Assembly (NCBI RefSeq): GCF_965638725.1
Contig: NC_134975.1
Location: 682,861-746,860, forward strand
Length of the DNA: 64,000 bases
Source: Aptenodytes patagonicus
Taxonomy: Eukaryota; Chordata; Aves; Sphenisciformes; Spheniscidae
Direction: 5' to 3'
The translations under genes were made by a program, and so were the position numbers. A model generated the notes under the pieces. That model saw nothing but the letters and a program-made list of their open reading frames with translations. It was not told the origin of the DNA and made no database searches. Of this stretch, positions 26,674-37,530 are shown piece after piece (position 1 is the first letter of the stretch; each line of letters opens with the position of its first letter).

Positions 26674-27245
26674 CTCCGCCCGCGCAGCCGCCGTCTCTAT
26701 GACAACGCCGCGAGGCGGCGGTGGGCGGAGCCCAGCCCTCGCCCCGCCCCTGCACCGCCTCCGCCGCCGGCGCAGGCGCACAGCGCGCAAGGGCGGGATG
26801 AAGAGGGCGGGTTTCCGCAGAGCCCGCCCCCTCGCTAACGCCCCGCCCAGTGCACGCTCCGGGGGGGGGGGGGGCGTTTCGTCACCGCGGGGCCGCCCCA
26901 CCCGCGAAGTAAATGGGCGGAGCTTATGGGGCACCGCCCCACCGTGACGAACAGCCCCTCCCGGGCGTGTCGCTCCCTCAGTGCGCATGCGCCGGACCGC
27001 AGCGGGGGGGCCGTGCCCATGGCCCCACCCTTTTGGCGAGGCTGAAGGGCGTGTCCGGAACTGCGCATGCGCCGCAACTAAGCAGAGGGGGAGGATTCCC
27101 GCGGGAGGGCGGGGCGTGGTAAACGGGGAGGGCGGGCGGGCGTGTCCCCGTGCGCATGCGCACTACGGGTTTTTTGCCCCTCCCTTCCCGCGCATGCGGA
27201 CGCACGGGGCTGGACGCCGGGGCAGAGTGCGCATGCGCGGGAGGG
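26674..27245 (-). promoter_or_regulatory. TMEM106C: CpG-rich TMEM106C promoter with NRF1 palindrome cluster
   Basis: Dense CpG sequence upstream of the inferred noncoding exon 1. The palindrome TGCGCATGCGC, a consensus NRF1 site, occurs exactly at 26982-26992, 27062-27072, 27151-27161 and 27228-27238, with a near match CGCGCATGCGG at 27189-27199 and a variant GGCGCAGGCGC near 26769. Three sites are preceded by GGGCGTGTC. Spacing is about 80, 89 and 77 bp, like a decayed tandem duplication. NRF1 sites typify housekeeping and often bidirectional promoters (established knowledge); use in this bird is inference. Confidence 0.7.
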
Positions 27246-27414
27246 GTAAAGGGAGGGGGGGACCGGTGAGGGGTTGGCGGGGCCAGTATGGAGACACCCC
27301 ACCCCCCCCCCCACACCCCCCATCCCCCCCCCCAGTATGAGGGCCCCCGTCCCAGTATGGAACCCAGACACACCAGTACGAGGGCACCCATCCAGTATGG
27401 AGCTTTCCCACACC
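27246..27414. other. Spacer between promoter and satellite
   Basis: G and C runs and a short CAGTATGGAG / CAGTATGAGG repeat (about 27285-27400, four copies of CAGTATG). No gene. Confidence 0.6.
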
Positions 27415-28860
27415 AGCGTGAGGGCTCGCGTGTGCCTGTGCAAGCTCGTGCGAGGCTGTGTGTGCTTGTGCAAGGCTGTGTGTGCTCGTGCATGGCCGTG
27501 TGTGCTCGTGCAAGGCCGTATGTGCTTGTGCATGCACGTGCAAGCTCGCGCGAGGCCGTGTGCGCTTGTGCAAGCTCATGTGAGGCTGTGTGCGCTTGTG
27601 CAAGGCTGTGTGTGCTCGTGCATGGCCGTGTGCGCTCGTGCAAGGCCGTGTGTGCTCGTGCATGCACGTGCAAGCTCGCGCAAGGCCGTGTGTGCTTGTG
27701 CGAGGCCATGTGTGCTCATGCATGCACGTGCAAGCTCGCGCGAGGCCGTGTGCGCTCGTGCAAGTTCATGCGAGGCCGTGTGCGCATGTGCAAGGCTGTG
27801 TGTGCTCGTGCATGCACGCGCAAGCTCGCGCAAGGCCGTGTGTGCTCGTGCATGCACGTGCAAGCTCGTGTGAGGCCGTGTGTGCTTGTGCAAGGCCATG
27901 TGTGCTCGTGCATGCATGTGCAAGCTCGCGCGAGGCCATGTGTGCTTGTGCAAGCTCGCGCGAGGCTGTGCGTGCCGGTATGAGGCCGTGCAAGGCGGTG
28001 CGTGTTTGTGCATGCTCGTGCGAAGCTGTGCGCGCTTGCGCCAGGCCATGCCTATTGCGCACGCTCGCGCAAGGTCACGCGTGCTTGTGTGAGGCTGGGC
28101 AGGGCCGTACATGTTTGCGCACGCTCGCGTGAGCTCGTGTGAGGCCGTGCGAGGCCGCACGTGCCTTGTGCATGTTTCTATGACGCCGTGCGAGGCCGCG
28201 CGTGCTCGTGTGAGCTTGCGCAAAGCTGTGCGTGCTTGTGCAAAGCCCCGCGTGTTTGCGGGAGGCTGCGTGTGCTCGTGCAAAGCCACACGTGTTTGTG
28301 GGAGGCTGCGCGTGCTCGTGCAAGCTTGTGCAAAGCCGCGCGTGTTTGCAGGAGGCTGCGCATGCTCGTGCAAGCTTGTGCAAAGCTGCATGTGTTTGTG
28401 GGAGGCTGCGTGTGCTCGTGCAAGCTTGTGCAAAGCCGTGTGTTCGTGGGAGGCTGCGCATGCTCGTGCAAAGCCACACGTGTTTGCGGGAGGCTGCGCG
28501 TGCTCGTGCAAGCTTGTGCAAAGCCCCACGTGTTGTGGGAGGCTGCGCGTGCTCGTGCAAGCTTATGCAAAGCCGCGCGTGTTTGCGGGAGGCCGCGCAT
28601 GCTCGTGCAAGCTTGTGCAAAGCTGCATGTGTTGTGGGAGGCTGCGTGTGCTCGTGCAAGCTTGTGCAAAGTCCGTGTGTTCGTGGGAGGCTGCGCGTGC
28701 TCGTGCAAAGCCCCGCGTGTTTGTGGGAGGCTGTGCGTGCTCGTGCAAGCTTGTGCAAAGCCGCACGTGTTTGCGGGAGGCTGCGCATGCTCTGGCAAGC
28801 TTGTGCAAAGCGGTGTGTTCGTGGGAGGCTGCGCGTGCTCGTGCAAGCGTGTGTGAGCTG
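27415..28860 (+). repeat. 1.4-kb decamer-based satellite (GTGCTCGTGC/CAAGGCCGTG family)
   Basis: The array is assembled from 10-bp blocks. From about 27415 to 28200 the dominant unit is the 20-mer TGTGTGCTCGTGCAAGGCCG, with 30- and 40-bp variants containing CATGCACGTGCAAGCTCG. From 28200 to 28860 the unit is about 50 bp (AAGCTTGTGC, AAAGCCGCGC, GTGTTTGCGG, GAGGCTGCGC, GTGCTCGTGC). GGAGGCTGCG recurs with spacings 40, 50, 50, 48, 40, 49, 50, 49, 49, 40, 50 and 48; the 40-bp units lack AAGCTTGTGC. CACGTG and alternating purine-pyrimidine GTGCGC tracts are frequent. Frames of 230-360 residues on both strands (Cys/Arg/Ala-rich or His/Thr-rich) follow from the repeat and are not called as genes. 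Confidence 0.95.
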
Positions 28861-31800
28861 GCGCAAGGCGGCCCGGCGATGCGAGCTGGTACGAGGCTGT
28901 GCGAGCCCGCGCCTCCTCGTGCGAAAAGGCGCGAGGCCGCGCGAGCCCGGCGCGCTCCGTCCTTCGCCGCGGCCTCACCAGCCGTCAGCTCATCCTCCCC
29001 CGGCGCCGCCCGGGGGTGTCAGTCCGGGGGATCCTCAGCACCCCGAGCCCGGGCTCTGCACCCCAGGGACGCCCCCGCCGCGGGGGAAAAAACTATGGGG
29101 GGGGGGGGGGGGGAAACAACCCCCAATTCCCCCCAATTCCGCCCCGAAACAGCCCCGCAGATCTCTGCCCTCGTGACGGCAGCGCCGGGCGCTTGATCTT
29201 TGCTCCGTCTCCTTTATTCTCCCCTCCCCAACTCTCCCGACGTTTTGATTTCTCCTTCTTCTTCCCCACCCCCCCCCCCCAGTTTTACGGCTCGAAGGCT
29301 CCGGCGCAGCAGCCGGTTCAGGCCAGCATCGCCCCCCCCCGGCCCCCCGCGCCCCGGCCCCGCCGCGACGCAGGGTCTCGGGGGCGGGTGGGGGGGGGGG
29401 ATTTCTAATCATCTAAATTTGGGGGAAAAAGAAGTCCAAGCAGCTCTTTCCTCCCACCGCCCCCAGCCCCGACGGCTGCGGGACAGGAGCAAGCGAAAAC
29501 GCCCCATTCGGGTCAACATTTATTTAACGAACACCCTCCCGCGCAAACGCTGGTGGGTCCTTGTGGGGGTTTGGTTGGTTGGTTGGGTTGGGTTTTTTTT
29601 TTTTGCCGCCGCGATAAACGTCAGAGCTGATTGGAAAACCGAATTCCTTCCCCTCGGAATCGCCCGAACCATCATCATAAAGTTCACGGCGAAATGAAAT
29701 AGTGCCACCGGCCTCGCGTGCTCCGGCGGCAGACGCCTCCTGCCCGCCGCGGCCGTCGGAGCTGCTCCCCCCCTGCGTCGCCGATGGAAACTTTATGGAT
29801 CATTTATTCTCCCCTTCCCAGGAGCAAAATGCCGGGGAGGGGGAGGCTTCCCGGCGCGCCTTCCCCCCCCCCCCCCCACTAATTCCCACCTCCTAATTGC
29901 GGGCTGTGCGTCTCCCGTCGCCCCCCCGAGACGGTTGTCGCAGCCCCCGGGGGAAGGTGCTGGGTGCAGGATTGACCCCACGCGGCCGGCCGGCCGGCCG
30001 CATGGCCGGCTGCTGCAAACGGCGCGTTGAGAGGGGATGGGGAGGGGGAAACCCCCACCGAACCCCTCAGGGACGGGCTGCGGGGCGAGCTCAACCCTAT
30101 ATTAGACAACAGAGAATCCCCAGCAAGGGGGGTGGGGGGGGTGGGGGGGGTGGGGGGGTGGGGTAAGAAGCTGCCCCCAAAGACAACGGTGCAAACCCCC
30201 TCAGCAGCCTCCCCTCAGCCCCTCTTGCCACGTTGTGTCCCGGGCTTAATCCCTTTTTTGCCCCGTTTTAAACCCATTCTCCCCCCCCCCGAAGCCGGCA
30301 GGGACGGGTGGAAAGGCGGGGGGGGGGGACACACACACACACGAGCCGCACCCCACCCCGCGCATCGCCACGCCGGTGGGATTTTGCAACCGCTTCCCAA
30401 GAAACCTTCGCTCACCTGGGGATGGAGCAAGCACGTGAGTCACCCCCCCCCCCCCCGGGAGAGCCGGCTCCGTCCCCGCACCCCGGGGGGGGGGGTGGGG
30501 GGGTGGGATGGGGCATCGCCGCTCCCCGGGGGGGAGCTGCTGCCGTGACAGACCCCCTTCGGTGAAGGCGGCGGCCGCCGAGCAGTTTCCAGCCCGGTTG
30601 CGTTTGTGCTTTATTTTCCCTCGTCCGTGTCGTCCGTCGGGGTTATCTGGGGAGGTGACGCCACTTGGCTTGTGCCCACGGCCGAGGAGGGCTTCGATTC
30701 CTCCCGCTCAACATCCCACCCCGGCCGTCGAACCATCATCATCCTCCCCCAGCCCCAGTGATCCCCAGCCGAAACCCGCCGAGCCGAGGGACCCCTTTTC
30801 CCAGCCTGGAAGAGCGTGAAGACGCCGGCTGACGGTCGCGGCTCTCGGTCGCCGTTCCCACCCCACGCGTCGTGCAAGAATTAAATCCTCCTGCGTCTCC
30901 GCGCATCCCCCGGCTCCCGCGCGGGAGGGATTTTGCATCCCGCGCGTGCGGCTTCTTGCCGGGCACCGTGCAAGTCACGGGGATGCGACGATGAGCGGGA
31001 GCGGGAAAGCAAGAGCTGTGCCAGGGTCCGGCCCCGGCTTCCCTCGTGCGAGGTGGATGGAGGGGGGGGGGAAAAGCAGCAGGAGAGGTGCTGGAAAAAA
31101 TCAGTTCTAACCGCCACAGGTCACGATAGAGGGAGCGAATGAAACCTCTCGTCGGCTGCAAGCCTTCGCCGTAGCTCGGGGCACAAACCCGGCCGTGGCT
31201 GTGGGAGAAGGTGGGTTTGGCAAGAGAACGGTTTTTTTACGGGGTTGAGGAGCGTGTCGCACCAGTCCAGGCGAGGCGAGGTCAGCGGGGCATCCGCCGC
31301 GCGAAGGCTTGGGACGTATTTTAACATTTAAACGGCTGCGATGGTGGAAATCGGCGGCGGCGGGACGGGTACGTGCAGCCTTGCCCATGCAAAGTCACCC
31401 CAGCCCCAGCCCCAGCCCGCTCCCCGCCCTCCCGAAAAAGTTCTGCGCCACTGAATTGTCTTTAATGAACCCCCATCTCTTCCCAGACGTTGTTTTATCT
31501 CGGTAGCCTCGTTAAATCCATTTGAAAAAGGTTAGCGAAACGCTTTCCCCACGCAAATTAGAGCTGTTGAACTCGGTGATTGCAGCTGAGGGGCGGTGAT
31601 TGCCGTCTGCCTCGCTCGTGTGCGTTGGGGGCTCATTTTCTCCGGGGATTTTGGGTTTAGGGGACGCTTAATCAACCCTGGGAGCATCACGCAGGGGCTT
31701 TCTCCAAGCATTTCTTGCTCTTTTATTCAGCGTTGCTGATGGCCACACCCCGGATGGGTTTTTGAGGATGGAAAGGGAAAAACTGCCAAACATCGCGAGT

Positions 31801-32839
31801 TTTTCAGACTCGGGGTGTAACGTGCCCAGGCGATGGAGCAGCTTTGGGTTGGGGCTGCGACACCGGCTGAACCGGCTCGGCCCAAACCCCCGCACTCCGA
31901 GTTTGACTCACGTCACCGGTAATGGGCTTTTGGGTGGTCAAGGTCGGTACTTGTGACCTGGCTGGTTGCATCGTCCCGAATACCGCCGGGTCCCGCAGGA
32001 GCAGCCGAACCCGGGTGTCCTGCGGGCCCTCGGCCCCCAGACCTGCGAGGGCTTCGCAACAGGCTCGGTTCATGCTTGGGACGTGAAGCCCTGGGCTCTG
32101 CGGCACGCCGAGGGCGGCTGCGGGGCCGACCGGAGCAGCCTGGAGGCTGCAAACAGCCACGACTCTGCCGAGAATCTGCCCACCCTCGGTCGTACGTGTC
32201 TCCAGCGCTTGGAGCCGTGCCGAGGCCCTCGCAGATGCTGCCGTCTCTAGTCCGGAGGCAGAGGGTGAATCAGCTCTCCCTCTGCCCTTAATCTGATCTG
32301 AGCATCAGAAAAATACGAGAACTCTCTCAAGCCTGTAATCAGACGGAGGTTTTGCAGTGTGCGGTGGCAGATCTCTTGGGTATTGTCCCGAAAATGGGAC
32401 AGGAGGGAGACGAGTCCAGCAAATACTGCAGCTGCGTAAGCCAGACGGAGTTTGTTTGCCTGGTGATGAACGGGGCGAAGCGTTCAGAGGACGGTGGTGG
32501 CTCGTTACTTAGAAATCCGGAAGGGAAGCAGCCTTTGAACCACCGCCAGCTCCGGGGACGGAGCTCTGCAACCCCTGGACTTCCAGGAGACACCGGAGCG
32601 AAGGTGAAACGCGGTGGAGGCACTCGAACGCGCCGTGCTACAGGGAGACAGTTTGCCCGGGAGTGCTGGGGGGGGGCACTATTGTCCTGGTGGTGTTTGC
32701 CCTGTTCCCGGTAAGGGACTGACCACTGGCCAGGAGGAAATGGGTAAGCTGCCTGAGCCCACCGGGCTTTCTGTAGGGGTTATGCCCCCAAAAGTGCCAG
32801 GCAGCGGCACCCCAAAACCCCCCCAGCAGCATCCTTGAA
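28861..32839. other. Noncoding GC-rich interval, no gene recognised
   Basis: Mixed GC-rich sequence with G/C runs (for example G16 near 29098-29113), a GGGGGGGT repeat near 30129-30163 and a G-run plus (AC)n block near 30320-30343. Several TTTATT motifs (29209, 29519, 29798, 30610 and 31719) would be minus-strand AATAAA, but no coding exon precedes any of them. Open frames up to 170 residues show no known domain. In human no protein gene lies between TMEM106C and VDR. Confidence 0.5.
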
Positions 32840-33500
32840 GCCCCCGGCAGAGCAGAGGGCTCCCCACAAGCCGCGGGAGCGGGGCAGCACGGGGAGAGGC
32901 TGGGCGGAAGGCGGGGACCGGGCCGGGCAGGGGGGGTTGCGGCCCTTGGGGTCCTCAAGCCGGGCAGCCCCGGGGGAAGCCCCCCCGGAGGTGCAGGCAG
33001 CCACGTGCAATCTCCCGCCAGCCCTCGCCACGCCCCTAGCGGGCGGGGATTCGCCCAGCACGAACCTTATACGGTGCTGGTAGGGCGGTGCCGGCGCGGG
33101 CTCGCCCCCGCGGGGGCGGTGCCGAGGCGGTGCCGTGCTGGCATTGGCGGGGCCGAGGAGGGGCGCGTCTCGGAGGGGGCGTGGCGCCGGCGAGGGGCGT
33201 GGCGCGGAGCCGGCCGGTTCCCGTCAAAAGGCGGCTGCGGGGCAGTGGAAGGGGTGGCGGTGCCGGTGCCGGGAGCGCAGGTACCGGGGCCCGGGCTGGG
33301 GGCACCGGGGGCCCGCGGGGACGCTGTTTCACCGAGGAGGAAACCCTCGCTCGGTGCCCGCCGTGGGCTGGGTCTCGGGGGCGGCAGTGGCTCGGGTGGT
33401 CGCCGGGACGTGGGCGGGCGGGCGGGCGGCGGCGGCGGCGGCTGTTGCCGCGGGGAAGTCCTCGGTGCCCCCCACGGATTGGGGGACATGGGTGTGGGGA
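32840..33500 (+). promoter_or_regulatory. CpG island, candidate VDR promoter and noncoding first exon
   Basis: Strongly CpG-rich, with GC boxes (GGGGGCGTGGCG, GGGGCGTGGCGCGG near 33174-33209) and a possible splice donor GGGAGCGCAG/GTACCG at 33280/33281. It lies in the right direction and about 23 kb upstream of the first VDR coding exon, and I noticed no other comparable island before that exon. It could equally drive a noncoding RNA. Inference. Confidence 0.4.
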
Positions 33501-36249
33501 CCCACCGGTACCCCCCGTGGCCGGAGGGGCGCGGATGTGGGTCACCCCCGGGTACCCTCTGGCTTCTCCCTGCCGGTTGGAGGGTCCTGTGGGGGGGGGG
33601 TGGGGGTGCACTGTGGTACCCCCGAGGTTTGGGGGTCCCGTGGGGGTATTGCACCTCCCCTGGTGCTCTGCGTGCTCCCTGGTTTAGGGTCCTACGTGGG
33701 CACGGGGCTCCTTGTGTTCCCCATCCCGGTTTGGGGATCTTATGGGTATTTTGGCCCCCCAATACTCTGTGGTCCCCCCTAGGTTGGGGGTCCCACGTGA
33801 GACCCCCTGATACCCAGTGTCTCCCCTCAGCTGGGGGTTGTCAGGGATGTTAAGGGCTTCCCCTGCCAAAACTGGGGCCCCTTAGGGTTGGGGGGCCAGG
33901 TCCCTGTCCCTCTCAGCCTCTCTGTGAGTTGTGGGGGGTGGCTTCTGGTTTGGGGGTATCAGGGTCCCCCCCCCAGTGCTGCCCAGTCTCTGGTCTGACC
34001 GCCCCTTGCTAGGCCCAGAAATAAGGGTTCAGCTTGGAGCTGGGGGGTGTCCTGGGGGTGAATGTGACTGTGTTGGGGGTGCTTTCCTTCCCCCCCCCCC
34101 CCCCAAGTCCTGGCTGACTTAACCCTTTCTGGGCTGGCTGGTGATTCTCCTTGGGGTCAGCATGAGGATGGGGAGAAGCTGGACCCAATCGTGTACCCCA
34201 CGTTGGTGTCAACCCCCCTTTCACCTCCGTAGCCCTGAGCTTCACCCTCCATCCCCCATCATGGGAAGTCACCCCTGTCCCCTCTCCCCGTGCCCCGTCC
34301 CTGTGTGTCCCTCTCCGGGGCTCCCCGAACCCTTTCCAGGGGCCTCTGAAGCTGGTGAATTACCTGGGTGCTGTTGGGGAGCTTAAGTGGTGTTTCAGGG
34401 TTTCCAGCCTCTTTCTTATCGACAGGCTGGTTTCGGATTCAGATAAGTGCCTGATTAATGATCGGCTTTAAAATGCGTCATAAACTTAATCTCCCAATTA
34501 AGTATTTTTTTTTTTTGAAGCGGGAGGGAGAGATTTCAAGTGCCAGGCTGAGCCCCCAGCATGGCAGTATTACACTCGTTTGTAATTCCCCAGTGACTTT
34601 TTGTCCGTCTCTGAGCGATCCCGTTGGCCGTGTCGGATGTGACTACCGGGATCTTTCAGCTGCGAGTTCCCAGGGCAAAGAAAACAAAGGTACCGGGGAT
34701 CTTCCAGCGGCTCCTACATGAGGAAGAAGGGGGGGGGGGGGGGGGGTTTCTTTTTCCCTAGACCAAGCAGGGCACCCCTGGGCTGGGACCGAGCACCCAA
34801 AGGGACCCGGGTGGCTGGCATAGGGCAGGTAGAAGCGCCTGTTCTCTGGGGTGAGCTTCTCCTTCCTCTTCCCCCCCCCCCCCCCTTTATTTGAGCCTGG
34901 GGCTGGAGCCTTCAGCATTAAAAATTTCTTTAGAAACTGGTTTTCACGAGAAGCCAGCCCTGGCTTTGCAGCGTTTTGTGGCGTGTTCTCCCTCCCACAC
35001 GAGCTGGGCAGTGACTCATCTTCCTCCGAGGACTTGGTTAAAGGAGCACCAGCTATCTCGGGGCAAGATGCGTCTCCTCTCGAAGGGAGGCGGACATCTG
35101 CTCGGCGTCCCGCTTCGGTCTGTGGACCCTGTCGGTGCTTCCTCCGCCTCTGCCGGGGAGCAAGAGCGAGCTGAGCTGCCTTGGGTTAGTGCTCCGAGCG
35201 CCTCTGCGACGGTAGGGAGGAATACTGAACCTGTCTGCTTTGGGGAAGGAAGTTAAGGCTGTGATTACTCATTTGACTAAAACCCCTTCTGCCTTCTCCA
35301 AAGGCAGCCGTTAAAACTGAGTCAGGTTGGTGCTTGTCGGCTGTGCCGCGGCTTTCGGATGGGCCTCGTGAAAGCGTGCTGAACTGGGAGGTTGGGCCAA
35401 AAAAAAAAAAAAAAAAATAATGTGCCTGGCCGAGGCTGGGTGGCTCTGGGAGCCCACGTGTTGGCACCGCGTGGCTTGGACAGCTGTCCCTCCGGCATCG
35501 CGTCCCCCGAGGAGCGAGGAAGAGGAGCGAGGAAGAGGAGGGAGGAAGGCCTGTCAGGTGCAGGAGGCGTTGGCAGATGTCTGCCCGAGATCACGCTTGT
35601 CTGCAAACAGATCAGGTGTAAGATCTCGCAACGGGAGTTTTTGAATAACAAAGGTACGAAGGCACAAAAATAGGTTTTTCATCAGGCAAGAATTTGCCTC
35701 GGGTCAGTTAGTTTTTTTTCATTAGATGTTTCCTGAATCCCAATGTACTTTAAGGCGAAATAACTGGATAATCTAGCCTCTTTTTCCATTTAATAGCTAA
35801 CTGTGGAGAAGGGGCGCGCTCCCTCTGTGGCTAGAGGTGCACCCAGGAATAATTTTTAACCTGCTGTCGCTGAGTCCAAGCGAAGTCGGTCTGGCCCGAG
35901 GTTCCTGTGGCTTGCGAAGGGGAAACGCTGAAATGTCAGGTCACTGGGAGAGGAATAATCGGAGTTAAAGGTGGTTGTTGAGGGGGTCTGTCCCTCCCAT
36001 GCGATGTCTGAGTGTGAAGCTGGGGGGGGGAAGAAGAAGCTGTCAGCCAGGCTGCGGCGCGTCTTCCTCTACTTGTGCGAGTCCATGGCAGCACGTCGGC
36101 TACGAGAGGAAGGGGACACGCATCTGGGGTGCAGGGTAAGGTCTGATTGCTCTGCTGTGAACCTCCTTGGTCCAACCGTGGCCCCAAACGAAGGCGATCG
36201 GCTGATGCTGTGGCCGGAGAAAGGACGTGCGCGGCCGCAGCGGGCACGC

Positions 36250-36278
<29 letters not shown>
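36250..36278 (+). repeat. G29 homopolymer
   Basis: Twenty-nine consecutive G, the longest G run I saw in the window. Its true length is uncertain, because such runs are hard to sequence. Confidence 0.9.
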
Positions 36279-36280
<2 letters not shown>

Positions 36281-37465
36281 TGTTTTGTGGGAGGGCAATC
36301 GGACACTGCTACAAGGGACTTTCCTAAAACCACGTCGCGTGGGAGGAATTAAATCCCACTTCTGTGGAAGGAAGGTGTCACGTATGGGGTGTCCTGTTTT
36401 GGAAGCGTCTTGCGGGCAGCGGGTTTTACGTGGTGCCCTTCTGTATTTGAATATGACGCAGGTGGCAAGCGAATAAATGCAGGTGGCATCTAAATAACGA
36501 GATCGCGTTGGTGGGGACGTGTCTAGGTGCCGGCCGGGGTCTCGTCCCATCCCGCAGGACTAAGCTCTCCTAGAGCTGGATGCTGCAGCCCTGGGTGGGG
36601 AGCTGTCTGCATACCGGTTCCTCCTCGCGGCCGGAGATGCCGGGAACTTGTGATCCGGGCGGCATCTGCCCCAGCTCCCGCAGAAGCCGTTCTGCTCGGT
36701 GCTGACTCTTTCCTAACCGTAGCTACGAGGGGGGTGGGTTCCCTCTTCGGGTAACCTCCTGGTTATGTCTCTTGGGTAAGAGGTGGCAGCGGAGCGATTC
36801 AGCGCTCCGCTCTGGGGCTTGCGTAACTCGTGTGAAACGGCTCACGCTCACCGTGCATCACCGAGGCAGAGAGATCTGGGGCGGGGGGGGGGACGGACGG
36901 GGATGATGACAGACGGACGGACGCTGCCACCGCCAAACAACCGCTGCGTTTTCAGGCGGCGGGTGAAAGTTGTTGCGACAGCTGGCTGCTCGTCTCGCAG
37001 CCCACGGAGGGCAGGCGCGGAGCATCTGGTTTCTCTTGACGGCTTTCTTCCCCCCCCCCCCGCCTCGCGTGAGAGCGTATTTCAGGAGACCCAGAGGCGA
37101 GGGCTGCCGCGTTGCAGTTTCCCCGTCGCCCTCTTTGCCCACTCCAGTGTGGTGGCAAACACGGGGTGCCCGGCCCTGCACGGGGGCACCCCCCCCCCCC
37201 GCTATCCGGCAACCCCCTGTGGGGTGGGGATGAGAGGCAGTGGGGTTACTTTAGAGCAGTTTTGCGAAGGTGGGGATTTAAAAACATAACCCCAAAATGA
37301 GAGAAATGCAAGTGGAACCGCTTGTTAAAATAAATACATCGACCTACAACTTACCGCTGAGTGTTAATACAGCGGTTGCGGAAAGCATCCCTCTGATTTG
37401 GGCTGTCCGTGTTAAATTTGGTCGCTGAAGTTGTACCTGCTGTGGAGGAGGACAACTGAAGAACC

Positions 37466-37530
37466 GGGTAAAAATGGAGTTGGACTAGCTGATTGCTGAT
37501 TGCTGCTTCTGGTTGAACTATTCTAGTCTA
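37466..37530 (+). mobile_element. Possible ancient CR1 LINE 3' end
   Basis: GGAGTTGGACTAGCTGATT followed by GAACTATTCTAGTCT resembles the CR1 3' terminus (GGAGTTGGACTAGATGATC ... CTATTCTATGATTCT) with heavy divergence. Short and uncertain. Confidence 0.3.

Noticed and set aside
25676-26947. Plus-strand 423-residue frame rich in Pro, Thr and Arg
   Set aside because: Explained by the C-rich 160-bp tandem repeat and the CpG promoter, antisense to TMEM106C.
27576-29196. Frames of 230-360 residues, Cys/Arg/Ala-rich (+) or His/Thr/Ala-rich (-)
   Set aside because: All frames of the decamer satellite are open because 20- and 50-bp units lack stops in most phases. There is no start context, splice signal or domain.
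29209-31724. Five TTTATT motifs read as minus-strand AATAAA signals of unseen genes
   Set aside because: No coding exon lies upstream on the minus strand; such hexamers are expected by chance in 2.5 kb with T-rich patches.
32352-32714. Plus-strand 120-residue frame (MQCAVADLLGIVPKMGQ start)
   Set aside because: Looks somewhat protein-like, but I cannot match it to a family and see no splice or poly(A) context.
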